64,000 nt of DNA from Salinicoccus albus DSM 19776 (lineage in GTDB: Bacteria > Bacillota > Bacilli > Staphylococcales > Salinicoccaceae). Shown here piece after piece: positions 51,563 through 61,647 of the stretch. The stretch spans positions 278,820 to 342,819 of the forward strand of contig NZ_ARQJ01000033.1 of the NCBI RefSeq assembly GCF_000385175.1, written 5' to 3'. Under the pieces are notes generated by a model, which saw nothing but the letters and a program-made list of their open reading frames with translations, had not been told where the DNA came from and searched no databases. The position numbers were made by a program, and so were the translations under genes. Each line of letters opens with the position of its first letter. The stretch's first letter is position 1.

Positions 51563-51805
51563 AAACGGTATATTGTGTTCATATAATTTTTCTTTCACTG
51601 CTTCAAAAGTATTTTCATCCATTATTTCAGGATCATGGTTATGACGCTTCTTATGCGGATCTTCTCCCTTATCCTCCGCCAGATCATCATACACATAATC
51701 CATTACTACGACGCCCGGACGAATATTGAATTCCAGTTTTGTCATGTTGCGGTCTGCACGGTTATACTCGAGCAGCACAGCATCAATAATCTGTTTTTCT
51801 TTCAT
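51536..51805 (-). CDS. conserved hypothetical protein
   Basis: An 89-residue charged protein (start MKEKQIIDAVLLEYNRADRN) that I cannot place in a named family. It contains LEFNIRPGVVVMDYVYDDLA and a basic-histidine stretch HKKRHNHDPEIMDENT. No membrane segment, cysteine pair or known motif is visible. The ATG at 51805 has GGAGGG 8 bases ahead; the frame is open to 51847 but has no RBS there. It is convergent with def and divergent from the small ORF at 51902. Confidence 0.7.
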   Translation of the reverse strand: MKEKQIIDAVLLEYNRADRNMTKLEFNIRPGVVVMDYVYDDLAEDKGEDPHKKRHNHDPEIMDENTFEAVKEKLYEHNIPFRQRRDEFM

Positions 51806-51857
51806 CAGTATATCCCTCCAATCAATCCCATTATAAAGTCTTTGCATGTCAAACGTC

Positions 51858-51863
51858 TATAAT
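51858..51863 (+). promoter_or_regulatory. -10 element before the small basic ORF
   Basis: A perfect TATAAT at 51858-51863 lies 38 bases before the ORF. The -35 position (AAAGTC) is poor, so the promoter call is tentative. Confidence 0.45.
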
Positions 51864-51901
51864 GTAGAATAAAACTAAGCTGAATGAGGGATGTGGTCTT
51901 T

Positions 51902-51997
51902 ATGCTCAGGCGTCTGCGCAAGAAACTGAAGCAAAAGCTCAAACGCATTCTCGGTAGAAAAGGGTTGCTCAACAACGATTATATGAAGGGGGAGTAA
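51902..51997 (+). CDS. small very basic ORF, possible microprotein
   Basis: A 31-codon frame: MLRRLRKKLKQKLKRILGRK then GLLNNDYMKGE. The first 20 residues form a likely amphipathic helix with Leu/Ile every three or four residues and eleven Arg or Lys; the end is polar. GAGGG lies 11 bases ahead of the ATG, a TATAAT lies upstream, and an intrinsic terminator follows at 52013. No neighbour shares its direction until rpoY. It is too short to recognise a family. It could instead be a structured non-coding RNA. Confidence 0.5.
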   Translation: MLRRLRKKLKQKLKRILGRKGLLNNDYMKGE

Positions 51998-52012
51998 CCC
52001 CCTCTGATTTAC

Positions 52013-52041
52013 TGTGCTGTCAGGGGCAGCACAAGTTTTTT
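52013..52041 (+). terminator. terminator after the small basic ORF
   Basis: A 7-bp stem TGTGCTG (52013-52019) with CAGCACA (52027-52033), then AGTTTTTTATT. It ends a plus-strand transcript that is not def, whose stop is 500 bases upstream. Confidence 0.8.
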
Positions 52042-52107
52042 ATTGACATGAGAACCTAAGTATATTCATATAAATTATTAAAAGACAATTGAAGGAGAAT
52101 TATCTAA

Positions 52108-52329
52108 ATGGCAGTATTCAAAGTATTTTTCCAGGAAAGACAGGATGCAAGAATTATCAGAGAAGACACATTGACAAGGTATTTCGAAGCAGACTCAGAG
52201 ACAGAAGTACGACGGGGTCTGAAAGATGCAGCGGCAGCGTATAATATCGAATTCGTACAGGAATTGAGTCCCGAACATCTGGAGTACGAAAGAAATAATA
52301 ATGCAGACTTTAAGGTGGAGAATCTCTGA
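52108..52329 (+). CDS. rpoY: RNA polymerase epsilon subunit RpoY
   Basis: Small auxiliary subunit of Firmicute RNA polymerase, 73 residues. The family pattern [21 protein letters not shown] and [18 protein letters not shown] is complete. AAGGAG precedes the ATG. Its TGA overlaps the ATG of rnjA by one base, the conserved rpoY-rnjA pair. Confidence 0.95.
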   Translation: MAVFKVFFQERQDARIIREDTLTRYFEADSETEVRRGLKDAAAAYNIEFVQELSPEHLEYERNNNADFKVENL

Positions 52330-54020
52330 TGTCTCTTGAAAAGGAAGAAGTTGGTGTTTTCGCCCTCGGGGGACTTGGGGAAATCGGAAAGAACACCTAC
52401 TGCATAGAGTATAAAGATGAGATAATTATGATCGATGCGGGCATAAAATTTCCAGATGATGAACAGCTCGGCATCGATTATGTAATCCCGGACTACACGT
52501 ATTTAAAACAGAATAAAGAACGCATCAGCGCACTGATCATCACCCACGGGCATGAGGATCACATCGGGGGCATCCCGTTCCTTCTGAAAGAGATTAATGT
52601 GCCGATCTACACAGGGCCGCTTGCACTTGGACTCATCCGCAACAAGCTGGAGGAGCACCATCTTCTCCGGACAGCAGAGCTCAACCCGATTGAAGAATCC
52701 ACTGTGCTCAAATTCAAACACATGACAATTGAATTTTATCTGACTACCCACTCCATCCCTGAAGCATACGGAGTCATCGTCAGAACTCCTGAAGGCAACA
52801 TCGTGCACACCGGTGACTTCAAGTTTGATTTCACTCCTGTCGGGGCACCGGCGAACATTGCAAAGATGGCAAAGCTTGGAGAGGAAGGCGTCCTCTGTCT
52901 GCTGTCGGATTCGACAAATGCGACTGTCCCGAACTTTACAATCAGCGAAAAAGCAGTCGGCCAGAATGTGGAGGACATCTTCAGGAAATGTGCAGGCCGG
53001 ATTATTTTTGCGACTTTTGCATCCAACATCTACCGCGTTCAGCAAGCGATTGATGCAGCCGTAAAGTTAGACCGTAAAATATGCGTCTTCGGCCGCAGTA
53101 TGGAGAATAATATCCGTATTGGTACCGAGCTCGGCTATATTAAAGCACCGCCGGAGACATTCATCGAACCCAGAATGATCAACCGCATGGAGAAGCATAA
53201 AGTGATGATCCTTTGTACCGGTTCACAGGGCGAGCCTATGGCAGCTCTTTCCAGAATCGCCAATGGCACACACCGTCAAATCAGCATCATCCCGGACGAT
53301 ACGGTCGTATTCAGTTCTTCACCAATTCCGGGCAATACGCTCAGTGTCAACCGTACGATCAATGCACTGTACAAGGCGGGGGCTGATGTCATCCATGGAA
53401 AATTATCAAACATTCATACGTCCGGGCACGGTTCCCAGGAAGAACAGAAACTGATGCTCAGACTGATGAAGCCGAAGTATTTCATGCCGATCCACGGGGA
53501 ATACCGTATGCTCCACCTGCACAAAGAACTTGCAGTCAACACGGGCATAGATCCTGAGAACGTATTTCTCATGGAACAGGGGGACGTCCTTGCACTTAAA
53601 AAAGATCGTGCAAGATACTCACACAGGGTACAGGCAGGCACGGTCTTCATCGATGGTATCGGCATCGGGGATATCGGCAACATCGTCCTGCGGGACAGAA
53701 AAGACCTGTCGGAGGAAGGACTCGCCATCGTCGTTGTATCCATCGACTTCAAAACCGGCAAACTCCTCAGCGGACCGGACATCATCTCCCGCGGTTTCGT
53801 CTACATGAGAGAATCCTACGGACTCATCCGCAGTTCCGAGAAAAAGATCAAAGGCGATGTAATCAATCTGCTCAATACCAAAGATGACGTTGAATGGTTC
53901 CATGTCAAACAGCTCATCATTGAAGAACTCAGCAACCATCTGTATCGGAAAACACGCAGAAGACCGATGATCCTCCCCATGATCATGAGAGTCGATCAGG
54001 CACAGGAACAGCAGCGTTAA
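52329..54020 (+). CDS. rnjA: ribonuclease J1
   Basis: Metallo-beta-lactamase/beta-CASP RNase with 5'-3' exonuclease and endonuclease activity, central to mRNA turnover. 563 residues. Zinc ligands are in [14 protein letters not shown] near residue 74, VHTGDFKFD near 160 and SDSTNA near 195. The beta-CASP signature GRSMENN and [18 protein letters not shown] near 360 follow. It is translationally coupled to rpoY. Confidence 0.98.
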   Translation: MSLEKEEVGVFALGGLGEIGKNTYCIEYKDEIIMIDAGIKFPDDEQLGIDYVIPDYTYLKQNKERISALIITHGHEDHIGGIPFLLKEINVPIYTGPLALGLIRNKLEEHHLLRTAELNPIEESTVLKFKHMTIEFYLTTHSIPEAYGVIVRTPEGNIVHTGDFKFDFTPVGAPANIAKMAKLGEEGVLCLLSDSTNATVPNFTISEKAVGQNVEDIFRKCAGRIIFATFASNIYRVQQAIDAAVKLDRKICVFGRSMENNIRIGTELGYIKAPPETFIEPRMINRMEKHKVMILCTGSQGEPMAALSRIANGTHRQISIIPDDTVVFSSSPIPGNTLSVNRTINALYKAGADVIHGKLSNIHTSGHGSQEEQKLMLRLMKPKYFMPIHGEYRMLHLHKELAVNTGIDPENVFLMEQGDVLALKKDRARYSHRVQAGTVFIDGIGIGDIGNIVLRDRKDLSEEGLAIVVVSIDFKTGKLLSGPDIISRGFVYMRESYGLIRSSEKKIKGDVINLLNTKDDVEWFHVKQLIIEELSNHLYRKTRRRPMILPMIMRVDQAQEQQR

Positions 54021-54033
54021 TATACAGTAAAAG

Positions 54034-54070
54034 GCACCCGTCTCAATTTGTCGAGGCGGGTGCTTCTTTG
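54034..54070 (+). terminator. terminator after rnjA
   Basis: An 11-bp stem with one G-U pair (54034-54044 with 54053-54063), followed by TTCTTTG. Confidence 0.82.
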
Positions 54071-54128
54071 CGTTGTTGAAAGCTGACAGCAGTCTGATAT
54101 TGTTATGACTCATGTACTCGCTTTGTTT

Positions 54129-54791
54129 TCACTTTTGTATCAGCAGCTTTTCAAATCGGGTCAGATCTTTGTCATCACCAATGACAATCAGAATGTCTTT
54201 AGTTCTGATCTTAATTGTAGGATCCGGACTGACGATAATGTCGTCATCCCTTTTTATCGCTATGACGCTGACCCCGTACTCTGCCCGGATATCAAGGTCG
54301 AGGAGGGATTTGTCGTCAAGTAAATCCGTCGCTTCCAGCTCTACGATGGAATGCCGGTCGGACAATGCAAGGTAATCGAGTACTGAATTGGAAACCAGCT
54401 TATGCGCAATCCGCCTGCCCATATCCCTCTCAGGATGTGTAACGTAATCCGCACCGATCTTTTCAAGCACGCGAGCGTGGTGATCACTCTGTGATTTAAC
54501 TGTTACCTTTTCCACACCCAGGTCTTTCAGGATGACCGTGGTCAATATGCTTGACTGGATATCATCACCGATGGCTACGATGACATTGTCGAAGTTCTTC
54601 AGCCCGAGATCTTTGATGACCGACTCATCAGTAGTATTCGCAACGACTGCCTGGGTGGCGATGTCTGCAAACTCGTTGACCCGTTTTTCATCTGCATCAA
54701 TCGCCAATACGTCCATATCAAGGTTGATCAATTCCTTGACGATACTGCCGCCGAAACGCCCTAGCCCAATCACTGCAAACTCTTTATTCAT
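54129..54791 (-). CDS. ktrC: potassium uptake regulator KtrC/KtrA (RCK protein)
   Basis: Cytoplasmic gating subunit of a Ktr-type potassium channel. 220 residues: an RCK_N Rossmann domain with the nucleotide-binding VIGLGRFGGSIVKELINLDM and VLAIDADEKRVNEF, and an RCK_C domain (residues ~135-220), which in S. aureus KtrA binds cyclic di-AMP. No membrane partner (KtrB/D) is next to it, as is usual for ktrC. Staphylococci call this protein KtrA or KtrC. Confidence 0.92.
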   Translation of the reverse strand: MNKEFAVIGLGRFGGSIVKELINLDMDVLAIDADEKRVNEFADIATQAVVANTTDESVIKDLGLKNFDNVIVAIGDDIQSSILTTVILKDLGVEKVTVKSQSDHHARVLEKIGADYVTHPERDMGRRIAHKLVSNSVLDYLALSDRHSIVELEATDLLDDKSLLDLDIRAEYGVSVIAIKRDDDIIVSPDPTIKIRTKDILIVIGDDKDLTRFEKLLIQK

Positions 54792-54821
54792 CAGATTATC
54801 CCCTTTTCAAGTCATTTTGGT

Positions 54822-55847
54822 TCAGTATTTACTTTTATCCTTACCCTGGACGTAATCCTTGTCAAACAGGAATAACCGGAGCAGCAGGGCAAGGCTTGGA
54901 ATCAGCAGCAGGAGGCCGAGTATAAATACGATGGTCAGACTCATCGCCATGGCATCATTGACGATGGATGTATTTACCTCAACATGCGGATACAGGATAT
55001 AAGGCATCTTGCTGATACCGTAACCGTAAAACGCAAATGCAAACTGCAGCATGATCATGATGAAGGCAATGCCGTAATTGCGCCGCTTCCATATCAGAAA
55101 AATGGCGATGCCCATCGACAACAGACTGAGGCCGAATAAATACCACAATTCCTGGGCATTCATAAAATGCTCATAGTTATGATCACGAAGTCCCAGGAAG
55201 ACAAACTGCGTGATGACAAGCATCGGCAGCGTCCAGATTAAAAACCAGCGCCGGGTCAGTTCAACCGCTTTTGCCGCTTTGGCCCGGTCTGCGTAAAATG
55301 TCAGGAATCCGCTCGATATATAGAGCACTGAAATGATGGCCAGGAATACGACTGACCATGAATATGTGCTGTAGAGCAATGCTTCCAGATCAAGCTGTAT
55401 GCCGCCGGCATCTTCTATGATATATCCGCCTTCAGAGATGACCAGTGCCACTGATAAAGACGCCGGGATCAGGAGTCCGGTTGCGCCGTACAGAAAATCC
55501 CATGATATCTTCGGGATTTTATTGTACGAGTTGAAAGCGTAATAACTCCCGCGTATCGACAATAGTATCAGTGCGATGCTTGCCGGAATCAGAAGCGCTG
55601 TACCGTAGTAATATGCAGTATCCGGGTAAAATCCGACGATGCCGACAAAGAAGAACACAAAAAATACGTTTGTCACTTCCCATACTGGATTCAGATATCT
55701 TTTTATAATCGGACTGATGATGTTTTCCACACCGGTGACCTTGGCATAGAAATTGAAGAATCCGGCACCAAAGTCAATGGATGCAATGATGATATAGCCG
55801 TACAGGAACGTCCACAGCACTGTTATCCCAATGATTTCATAATTCAT
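54822..55847 (-). CDS. cydB: cytochrome bd ubiquinol/menaquinol oxidase subunit II
   Basis: Membrane subunit of the bd-type oxidase, 341 residues with about eight or nine helices. The N-terminal IGITVLWTFLYGYIIIASID followed by FGAG is the CydB signature (tDFG-like), and the central region SWSVVFLAIISVLYISSGFL is typical. This is the short Firmicute type. The start overlaps the cydA stop by one base. Confidence 0.93.
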   Translation of the reverse strand: MNYEIIGITVLWTFLYGYIIIASIDFGAGFFNFYAKVTGVENIISPIIKRYLNPVWEVTNVFFVFFFVGIVGFYPDTAYYYGTALLIPASIALILLSIRGSYYAFNSYNKIPKISWDFLYGATGLLIPASLSVALVISEGGYIIEDAGGIQLDLEALLYSTYSWSVVFLAIISVLYISSGFLTFYADRAKAAKAVELTRRWFLIWTLPMLVITQFVFLGLRDHNYEHFMNAQELWYLFGLSLLSMGIAIFLIWKRRNYGIAFIMIMLQFAFAFYGYGISKMPYILYPHVEVNTSIVNDAMAMSLTIVFILGLLLLIPSLALLLRLFLFDKDYVQGKDKSKY

Positions 55848-57202
55848 CAGAGATGACCTCCCTTATTGGACTCACCGTATAGTTCGAGGCGCTCGGCCTG
55901 TGCACTTTTATCCTTGAACATTTTAAGCAGCACGTAAACGCAGGTCACTCCGAGTACAGCATACAATGCAACAAATGCAATCAGGGCCATGCCCAGCCCG
56001 TCTGCGTTAGTTATTGCTTCAGAAACTCTCATATAGCCCCTCAGTATCCATGGCTGACGACCCATCTCGGCCAGGAACCACCCTGCTTCAATGGCAGCGA
56101 CCGACAAGGGGCCGGCTAGAACATAAGCGTAGAGCAGTGCCGGGTGGTGTTCGTTCAGGCCCTTGGTGAACTTAGCGATAAAGTAGATGATTGATACACC
56201 AAGCGCGTACATGCCGAAGAATACCATGATATCAAAGAAATAATGAATGATCATCGGCGGGTGATTCTCTTCAGGGATATCGTTCAATCCAGTGACTTCC
56301 GTATCAAATGAACTGCCTGCCAAAAAGCTCAGGAAACCGGGAATTCTCAGTTCATAATTGATTTCCTGCGATTCTTCATCCAGCATCCCGAATAGCACCA
56401 GATCTGCATTTTCTTCCGTGTCGAAATGCCATTCCATCGCAGCCAGTTTTTCGGGCTGATGGTTGTGCAGGAATTTCGCTGAGAAATCACCCGCAAGCAC
56501 TGTAAGCAGTGCAGTAATGACACCAGCGACCATCATCGCTTTCAGACCTTTTTTATGATAAGTACGATCTTCTTTAAATTTGGAACGGAGCAGTTTGAAG
56601 GCACCGATCGACGCAATGATGAATACCGCCGTCATATAGGCAGTCGCAACGACGTGGAACATTCTGACCCAGCTTGAAGGGTTGAACATTGCAGTCAGCG
56701 GCTCAGCGTTGATAAGTTCGCCATCTGCCATATCAAACCCTGCCGGTGTATTCATGAATGAATTTACCGTCGTGATGAAAACAGCAGATAAGGTTGCCCC
56801 TAAAATGATCGGTATGTTCAGCATCCAATGATACCACAGATTCTTGAAACGATCCCAGGTGTAAAGGTAGATCCCAAGGAAAATCGCTTCAAAGAAGAAA
56901 GCGAATGTTTCCATAAATAACGGCAATGCGATAATTTGCCCGCCCAGCCTCATAAATTCCGGCCAGATCAGTGACAGCTGTAAACCGATGATCGTACCGG
57001 TCACGACACCGACAGCAACGGTCACCGTATACCCTTTGGCAATGCGTCTTGCCATCGTCAGATAATCGGTGTCTTTTTTCCTGATGCCAAGGAACTCCAG
57101 CACCATGATGACAATCGGCATACCGACACCGATTGTAGCAAAAATGATATGGAAACCGAGTGTGCTGGCAGTCAGTACACGGCCAAGAATAACATCATCC
57201 AT
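55847..57202 (-). CDS. cydA: cytochrome bd oxidase subunit I
   Basis: Catalytic subunit carrying haems b558, b595 and d; it reduces oxygen at low tension without pumping protons. 451 residues. The haem His is in TASTLGFHIIFATIGVGMPI near residue 18, and the conserved GWFLAEMGRQPWILRGYMRV near 383 has the GRQPW motif. The short Q-loop form common in Firmicutes is used. A Rex-like site lies about 90 bases upstream. Confidence 0.96.
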   Translation of the reverse strand: MDDVILGRVLTASTLGFHIIFATIGVGMPIVIMVLEFLGIRKKDTDYLTMARRIAKGYTVTVAVGVVTGTIIGLQLSLIWPEFMRLGGQIIALPLFMETFAFFFEAIFLGIYLYTWDRFKNLWYHWMLNIPIILGATLSAVFITTVNSFMNTPAGFDMADGELINAEPLTAMFNPSSWVRMFHVVATAYMTAVFIIASIGAFKLLRSKFKEDRTYHKKGLKAMMVAGVITALLTVLAGDFSAKFLHNHQPEKLAAMEWHFDTEENADLVLFGMLDEESQEINYELRIPGFLSFLAGSSFDTEVTGLNDIPEENHPPMIIHYFFDIMVFFGMYALGVSIIYFIAKFTKGLNEHHPALLYAYVLAGPLSVAAIEAGWFLAEMGRQPWILRGYMRVSEAITNADGLGMALIAFVALYAVLGVTCVYVLLKMFKDKSAQAERLELYGESNKGGHL

Positions 57203-57289
57203 TCAATCACCCCATTAGTAACTTACCCTCAATTATAGTCCGTAAGTAGACTGTATGATAACTGCAAAGTTCCAATTTTCATGACATTT

Positions 57290-57307
57290 TTGTGAAATTA
57301 TTATCAA
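57290..57307. promoter_or_regulatory. candidate Rex operator upstream of cydA
   Basis: TTGTGAAATTATTATCAA matches the Rex consensus TTGTGAA-N4-TTCACAA at 12 of 14 specified bases (both mismatches in the second half). Rex senses NADH/NAD and controls cydAB in B. subtilis and S. aureus. A TATAAT -10 for cydA lies at plus 57232-57237. Confidence 0.6.
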
Positions 57308-57315
57308 TAATATGA

Positions 57316-57351
57316 ATAAACACCCGCATATCAATTGATGCAGGTGTTTAT
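57316..57351 (-). terminator. terminator after MFS transporter gene
   Basis: A 14-bp stem with one G-U pair (57316-57329 with 57338-57351), 6 bases after the stop codon. The downstream T run is short. Confidence 0.78.
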
Positions 57352-57357
57352 CGACGT

Positions 57358-58677
57358 TTATCCTTCTGTTCCAGCAGTCTGATCTTCCCGCACTCTCATG
57401 AGGAATATGATCCCGATGGCAATCATGACGATTAAACTTGTAATTGCCGCGCGTGACGCAAGCGCGCCGTAATCCGCCAGCATCCACGTGATTGAGCCAT
57501 AGATAAACGGGCCGACAATCGCGCTCATCTTTGCACTGAAGGCAAAGAGCCCGAAAAACTGGCCTTCAGTGCCCTCCGGTGAAAGCTCAATAATCATGGT
57601 ACGGCTGACGACCCACGTGGAGCCCATCGCAATCCCGAAGAATACAGCAGCAATCCAGAACGTCCACATCGGCAGCGGAATTGCAGCGATGGCCACTGCG
57701 GTCCCCAGCACTGTGGCGATGATCAGGAAAGTCTTTTTGGAACCGATCGCCCGGTTGACGAAACTGAAAACAATCGCTCCGACGATTGAAAAAGCGGTTG
57801 CCACCATGAAGATGATCAGGAATGCGCCCGGTTCAAACCCGACAACCGTCGTAGCATACGGCTGCATCATCGCAATCGCAGTTGCCAACGCGTCATTGAC
57901 AAAGAAATACGCAATCATAAAGAAAAAGATCGAAGGATAGGCACGCGCCATTTTGAATGTATGATAAATATCCTTATACCCTTTTAGGAAGGGCTGTTTC
58001 GGCTTAGGCCGTGTTTTCTGATCTTTATTAATGATAAACAACGGCAGTGCAAACACCAGAAACAAAATCCCGGATAACCAGAACGTATTGTGTACGCCGG
58101 CATCACCAACAAGCAGCATTACCGTGAGAATGCCAAAAAGCGTTCCCAAATAACCGAGCGCCACACCAAAACCGGAAATGAGGGGGATTTCCTTCTTATT
58201 GCCAAGGCTGGAAAGCATCCCATCGTAGAATACATTCCCGGAGTTGTATGCAAAACGGGCAAAAACAAAAAGTATAATCGTCAAGACGAGCCCGTTCGGC
58301 AAGCCGAACCAGCGGTCAGTATCCATACCGCCAAATACACCCATCAGAATCGTTGCAGTCACACAGAGCAGCGTAAACAGCATCACAAATTTTTTACGCG
58401 CGCCCGTACGATCCATTGTCACACCGTATAAAGGCGAGAAAAGAATGAGCAGACCCGCTGACACAGCATTGGCATAAGCGATAACTGTAGAAGCAATCTG
58501 TTCCAGGCGGGGGGTGGAACCCACCACTTCAGTTATGTATTGCGGGAAAAATAATGTAACGATATTCGCACTGAAAATCGTATTCGCAAAATCAAATAGC
58601 GCCCACGCTAAAATCGGCAGCGTCAAATACAGTTGAATCGGACTGCGTGTCTGTTCCTTCAATATCCGGCACCCCAC
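57358..58677 (-). CDS. MFS transporter, Atg22/UMF1-like
   Basis: A 439-residue transporter with twelve predicted membrane helices. The N-terminal LPILAWALFDFANTIFSANI carries the WALxDFANxxF motif of the Atg22/UMF1 group (YxiO-like), often linked to amino-acid or peptide efflux in eukaryotes and of unknown substrate in bacteria. Central loop KDQKTRPKPKQPFLKGYKDI is basic, as usual. The start may be the GTG at 58677 or a TTG at 58662 (MKEQTRSPIQ); RBS evidence does not settle it. It is monocistronic. Confidence 0.85.
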   Translation of the reverse strand: MGCRILKEQTRSPIQLYLTLPILAWALFDFANTIFSANIVTLFFPQYITEVVGSTPRLEQIASTVIAYANAVSAGLLILFSPLYGVTMDRTGARKKFVMLFTLLCVTATILMGVFGGMDTDRWFGLPNGLVLTIILFVFARFAYNSGNVFYDGMLSSLGNKKEIPLISGFGVALGYLGTLFGILTVMLLVGDAGVHNTFWLSGILFLVFALPLFIINKDQKTRPKPKQPFLKGYKDIYHTFKMARAYPSIFFFMIAYFFVNDALATAIAMMQPYATTVVGFEPGAFLIIFMVATAFSIVGAIVFSFVNRAIGSKKTFLIIATVLGTAVAIAAIPLPMWTFWIAAVFFGIAMGSTWVVSRTMIIELSPEGTEGQFFGLFAFSAKMSAIVGPFIYGSITWMLADYGALASRAAITSLIVMIAIGIIFLMRVREDQTAGTEG

Positions 58678-58792
58678 TTTTTCCCAAGTATAACAGATGC
58701 CTGCAGGTTTAGGGAGCTGATGAAAATTTTTAACTGAATGGTTGTTTTAGAATTTTAATGGCACTGAACATGCCCTTCAATAACCGTTAAAC

Positions 58793-58829
58793 TTCAAAAA
58801 ACCTCCACGCGCAAAAACGCGTGGAGGTT
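58793..58829 (-). terminator. terminator of the ptsHI operon
   Basis: A GC-rich 12-bp stem (58800-58811 with 58818-58829) then TTTTTTG on the minus strand, 13 bases after the ptsI stop. Confidence 0.92.
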
Positions 58830-58841
58830 CTCCTGCATATT

Positions 58842-60569
58842 TTATACTCGGCTCGTATATTCATCGACAAGTGCCAGCACTTCTTCTGTATCTTTACATT
58901 CGAGTGCTGATTCTACGAGTTTTTCCATGTCTGTTTTCTTCAATCCTGAAAGCTGCCTGCGCGCTTTCAATACGGATGAGGCGCTCATGGAGAATTCATC
59001 CAGCCCGAGTCCAAGCAATAATGGAACGGCCTTTTCATCTCCCGCCATTTCTCCGCACATTCCTGTCCATTTCCCTTCTTTATGGGAAGCGTCAATGACC
59101 ATTTTGATCAGACGCAGCAAGGCAGGATGGTACGGCTGATACAGGTAGCTGACAGCTTCGTTCATACGGTCTGCTGCCATTGTATACTGAATCAGATCAT
59201 TCGTACCAATTGAGAAGAAGTCCACTTCTTTAGCAAACTGGTCTGCAATGATGGCAGCAGAGGGTATCTCAATCATGATGCCGACTTCAATATCATCTTT
59301 AACCTGGACGCCTTCGTCCTTCAATTTGTTTTTTTCTTCGACAAGCAATGCTTTTGCCTGATTAAATTCTTCTATTGTTGCAATCATCGGGAACATAATT
59401 TTAAGGTTACCGTGCGCACTTGCTCTGAGCAGCGCTCTCAACTGTGTTCTGAAAAGTTCCTGATTGTCGAGCGTCATGCGGATCGCACGATATCCGAGGA
59501 ACGGATTCAATTCTTCGGGCAGATCCAGATACGGAAGTTCTTTGTCTCCGCCTACATCCAGCGTACGAACAACGACGGGGCTGCCATCCAGTTTCTCCAG
59601 TACTGCCTTGTAAGCTTCGTACTGTTCTTCCTCACTCGGAATCTCCGTTCTTCCCATGTAAAGAAATTCTGTACGGTAAAGGCCGATGCCTTCAGCACCG
59701 TTTGATACAACCCCATCAAGATCGTCCGGTGTACCGATGTTGGCGGCGAGTTCCACTGTGACATCATCCATGGTTTTGGATGGTTCGTCCACAAGTTTTT
59801 TAAGCGCTGCCTTGTCCTCTTCAACTCTGGCTGCTTTATCTTCATAGACCTGTATCTCTTCATCGTCCGGATCGACAATGACATCACCAGCACCGCCGTC
59901 CACGATAATCTGCTGGCCGACGGTCACAGCATCTGTCACTTCCCTGGTCCCGACGACTGCGGGAATTTCAAGTGAACGTGACATGATTGCAGAATGAGAG
60001 GTACGCCCGCCGACATTTGTCACGAATCCTTTGACAAATTCCTTGTCGAGCTGGGCAGTATCTGAAGGTGACAGATCTTCAGCAACAATCACTACTGGTG
60101 TAGAAATATTGCTTGGCGTCGGAATTTCCTTCCCCAATATCTGGGCAAGCACACGTTTTGATACGTCTTTGACATCCGCAGCCCTTTCCTTCATGTATTC
60201 ATTATCCATGCCTTCGAAAATCGTGACAAACTGATCGCGCGTATCACACAGCGATTGTGCCGCACTTTTTTTCTCATTGCGGATACCATCCTCTATCGGC
60301 GACAAGAACTCAGGGTCATCGAGCACGAGCAGATGGGCATCAAAGATTGCCGCATGCTCTGGTCCCACCGTTGACTCTGCGTGATTACGGATCTTGGTAA
60401 TCTCCACCTTCGCCTGGTTGAATGCGCCTTTAAAACGCTCCACTTCGCTGTCTTTCTCATCCTCTTCAATTGTATCCCCGTCAAAAGACAGGTCGGGCTC
60501 CTCCAATGAATAAACAGACGCGATAGCCACGCCATCACTTGCCCCTATCCCTTTTAAAATCTTAGACAT
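58842..60569 (-). CDS. ptsI: PTS enzyme I (phosphoenolpyruvate-protein phosphotransferase)
   Basis: General PTS enzyme that transfers phosphate from PEP to HPr. 575 residues. The phosphorylated His is in [20 protein letters not shown] near residue 188, the PEP-binding [20 protein letters not shown] near 292, and the metal/PEP site [20 protein letters not shown] near 448. Its ATG overlaps the TGA of ptsH by one base. Confidence 0.98.
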   Translation of the reverse strand: MSKILKGIGASDGVAIASVYSLEEPDLSFDGDTIEEDEKDSEVERFKGAFNQAKVEITKIRNHAESTVGPEHAAIFDAHLLVLDDPEFLSPIEDGIRNEKKSAAQSLCDTRDQFVTIFEGMDNEYMKERAADVKDVSKRVLAQILGKEIPTPSNISTPVVIVAEDLSPSDTAQLDKEFVKGFVTNVGGRTSHSAIMSRSLEIPAVVGTREVTDAVTVGQQIIVDGGAGDVIVDPDDEEIQVYEDKAARVEEDKAALKKLVDEPSKTMDDVTVELAANIGTPDDLDGVVSNGAEGIGLYRTEFLYMGRTEIPSEEEQYEAYKAVLEKLDGSPVVVRTLDVGGDKELPYLDLPEELNPFLGYRAIRMTLDNQELFRTQLRALLRASAHGNLKIMFPMIATIEEFNQAKALLVEEKNKLKDEGVQVKDDIEVGIMIEIPSAAIIADQFAKEVDFFSIGTNDLIQYTMAADRMNEAVSYLYQPYHPALLRLIKMVIDASHKEGKWTGMCGEMAGDEKAVPLLLGLGLDEFSMSASSVLKARRQLSGLKKTDMEKLVESALECKDTEEVLALVDEYTSRV

Positions 60570-60835
60570 CAGTCAGTCAGTCCTTCTTTAGAAAGCGTTT
60601 CAGTAATTGCTTCAATCGCCTCAGCTTCATCCTTGCCTTCCACATGTACAGTCACTTCCGAATCCTTCCCGACGCCGAGTGACATTACCCCCATAATGGA
60701 TTTAAGATTTACTTTCTTGGCGTTGAATTCCAGCTGGATATCAGAGTCATACTTGGATGCGGTCTGGACAAGAATTGTCGCAGGTCTTGCATGAATCCCT
60801 GTTTCGTCTGTGATTAGATAAGATTTCTGTTCCAT
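60569..60835 (-). CDS. ptsH: phosphocarrier protein HPr
   Basis: General PTS phosphocarrier, 88 residues. His15 is in [19 protein letters not shown] and the regulatory Ser46 is in [13 protein letters not shown], so HPr kinase control and CcpA coregulation are expected. AAAAGGAG precedes the ATG. First gene of ptsHI. Confidence 0.98.
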   Translation of the reverse strand: MEQKSYLITDETGIHARPATILVQTASKYDSDIQLEFNAKKVNLKSIMGVMSLGVGKDSEVTVHVEGKDEAEAIEAITETLSKEGLTD

Positions 60836-60905
60836 TGTGCCAGTCTCCTTTTGCTTGCATTGATATATTTTAATAGTTCATGAAAATGATTACATGATTA
60901 TTGCT

Positions 60906-60914
60906 ATTGTATCA
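60906..60914 (-). promoter_or_regulatory. extended -10 promoter for ptsHI
   Basis: Minus strand TGATACAAT (plus 60906-60914), about 70 bases before ptsH. A second possible promoter, TTTAAG-16-TATATT, lies about 30 bases further upstream. Confidence 0.5.
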
Positions 60915-61024
60915 CGGTTAGGTATGCTAATGCTAATATACCACAGTACATAGACGCTTAAACTTTACAAATTTAGTCCGTGCCGGGACTGAAAAAGTCT
61001 CACTCCTGCAATTCTTCGATAAAA

Positions 61025-61055
61025 TGTAAAAGACACTCTGTTTCAGAGTGTCTTT
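61025..61055 (-). terminator. terminator after DUF697-like gene
   Basis: A 12-bp stem (61029-61040 with 61044-61055) with a 3-base loop, 2 bases after the stop, and a T-rich run on the minus strand. Confidence 0.88.
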
Positions 61056-61057
61056 AA

Positions 61058-61513
61058 TCAGGCTGCATTCATCTGTTTTGATGCTTTTAGACATTTTTCT
61101 ATATGATCATACCCAAGTTTTTTCATCATTCTGTAACTGATGAGAGCACCTGCCCCCTGACCGATAATCGGCAGCAGGCGAAAGCTTTTCTTCGCTGAGT
61201 TTTTCGCGAGACGTTTCATCAGAAATTTCGTCACCCGAGTGGAAACAAACTCGCTGCCCATGCTGGTAGCCATGACCGCAAAACGGTTCCGGGTATCATC
61301 TGTCATCCTGCTGACCTGTTTATGATTCAGATCAAATATTTCCTCTATATCATCGGTAAGATCGTTCATCAGCTTCATATCCGTACCGATATCAAGGAAC
61401 GGAATCGGTACGGCTGCCGCTGCTGAAGAATAGAACGCCTTCTTGTCCACAAGTTCTCGCGCTTCTTTCTCCCTTTCTTTTAATTCCGCGTCAGTGAACG
61501 GATATCCACTCAT
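61058..61513 (-). CDS. DUF697-like membrane-associated protein
   Basis: A protein of about 151 residues. The segment FYSSAAAAVPIPFLDIGTDM near residue 28 resembles the Pro-rich membrane hairpin of DUF697/YcjF proteins, and LLPIIGQGAGALISYRMMKK near 115 resembles their second Gly-rich segment. Function is unknown. AAAGGAG lies before the two ATG codons (61516 and 61513); I take the second for its 8-base spacing. It is a single gene between ptsH and hutG. Confidence 0.65.
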   Translation of the reverse strand: MSGYPFTDAELKEREKEARELVDKKAFYSSAAAAVPIPFLDIGTDMKLMNDLTDDIEEIFDLNHKQVSRMTDDTRNRFAVMATSMGSEFVSTRVTKFLMKRLAKNSAKKSFRLLPIIGQGAGALISYRMMKKLGYDHIEKCLKASKQMNAA

Positions 61514-61647
61514 CATCAAAACTCCTTTTATACTCTATTAAGTCAGGACAGTGTATTCATACCCGTATTTTTATCTTTACTAACACGGGCAAGTCCGCCA
61601 TGACGCAGCCAATTCCACTGAACAGTCAGAAAGCAGCTGTATTTACT

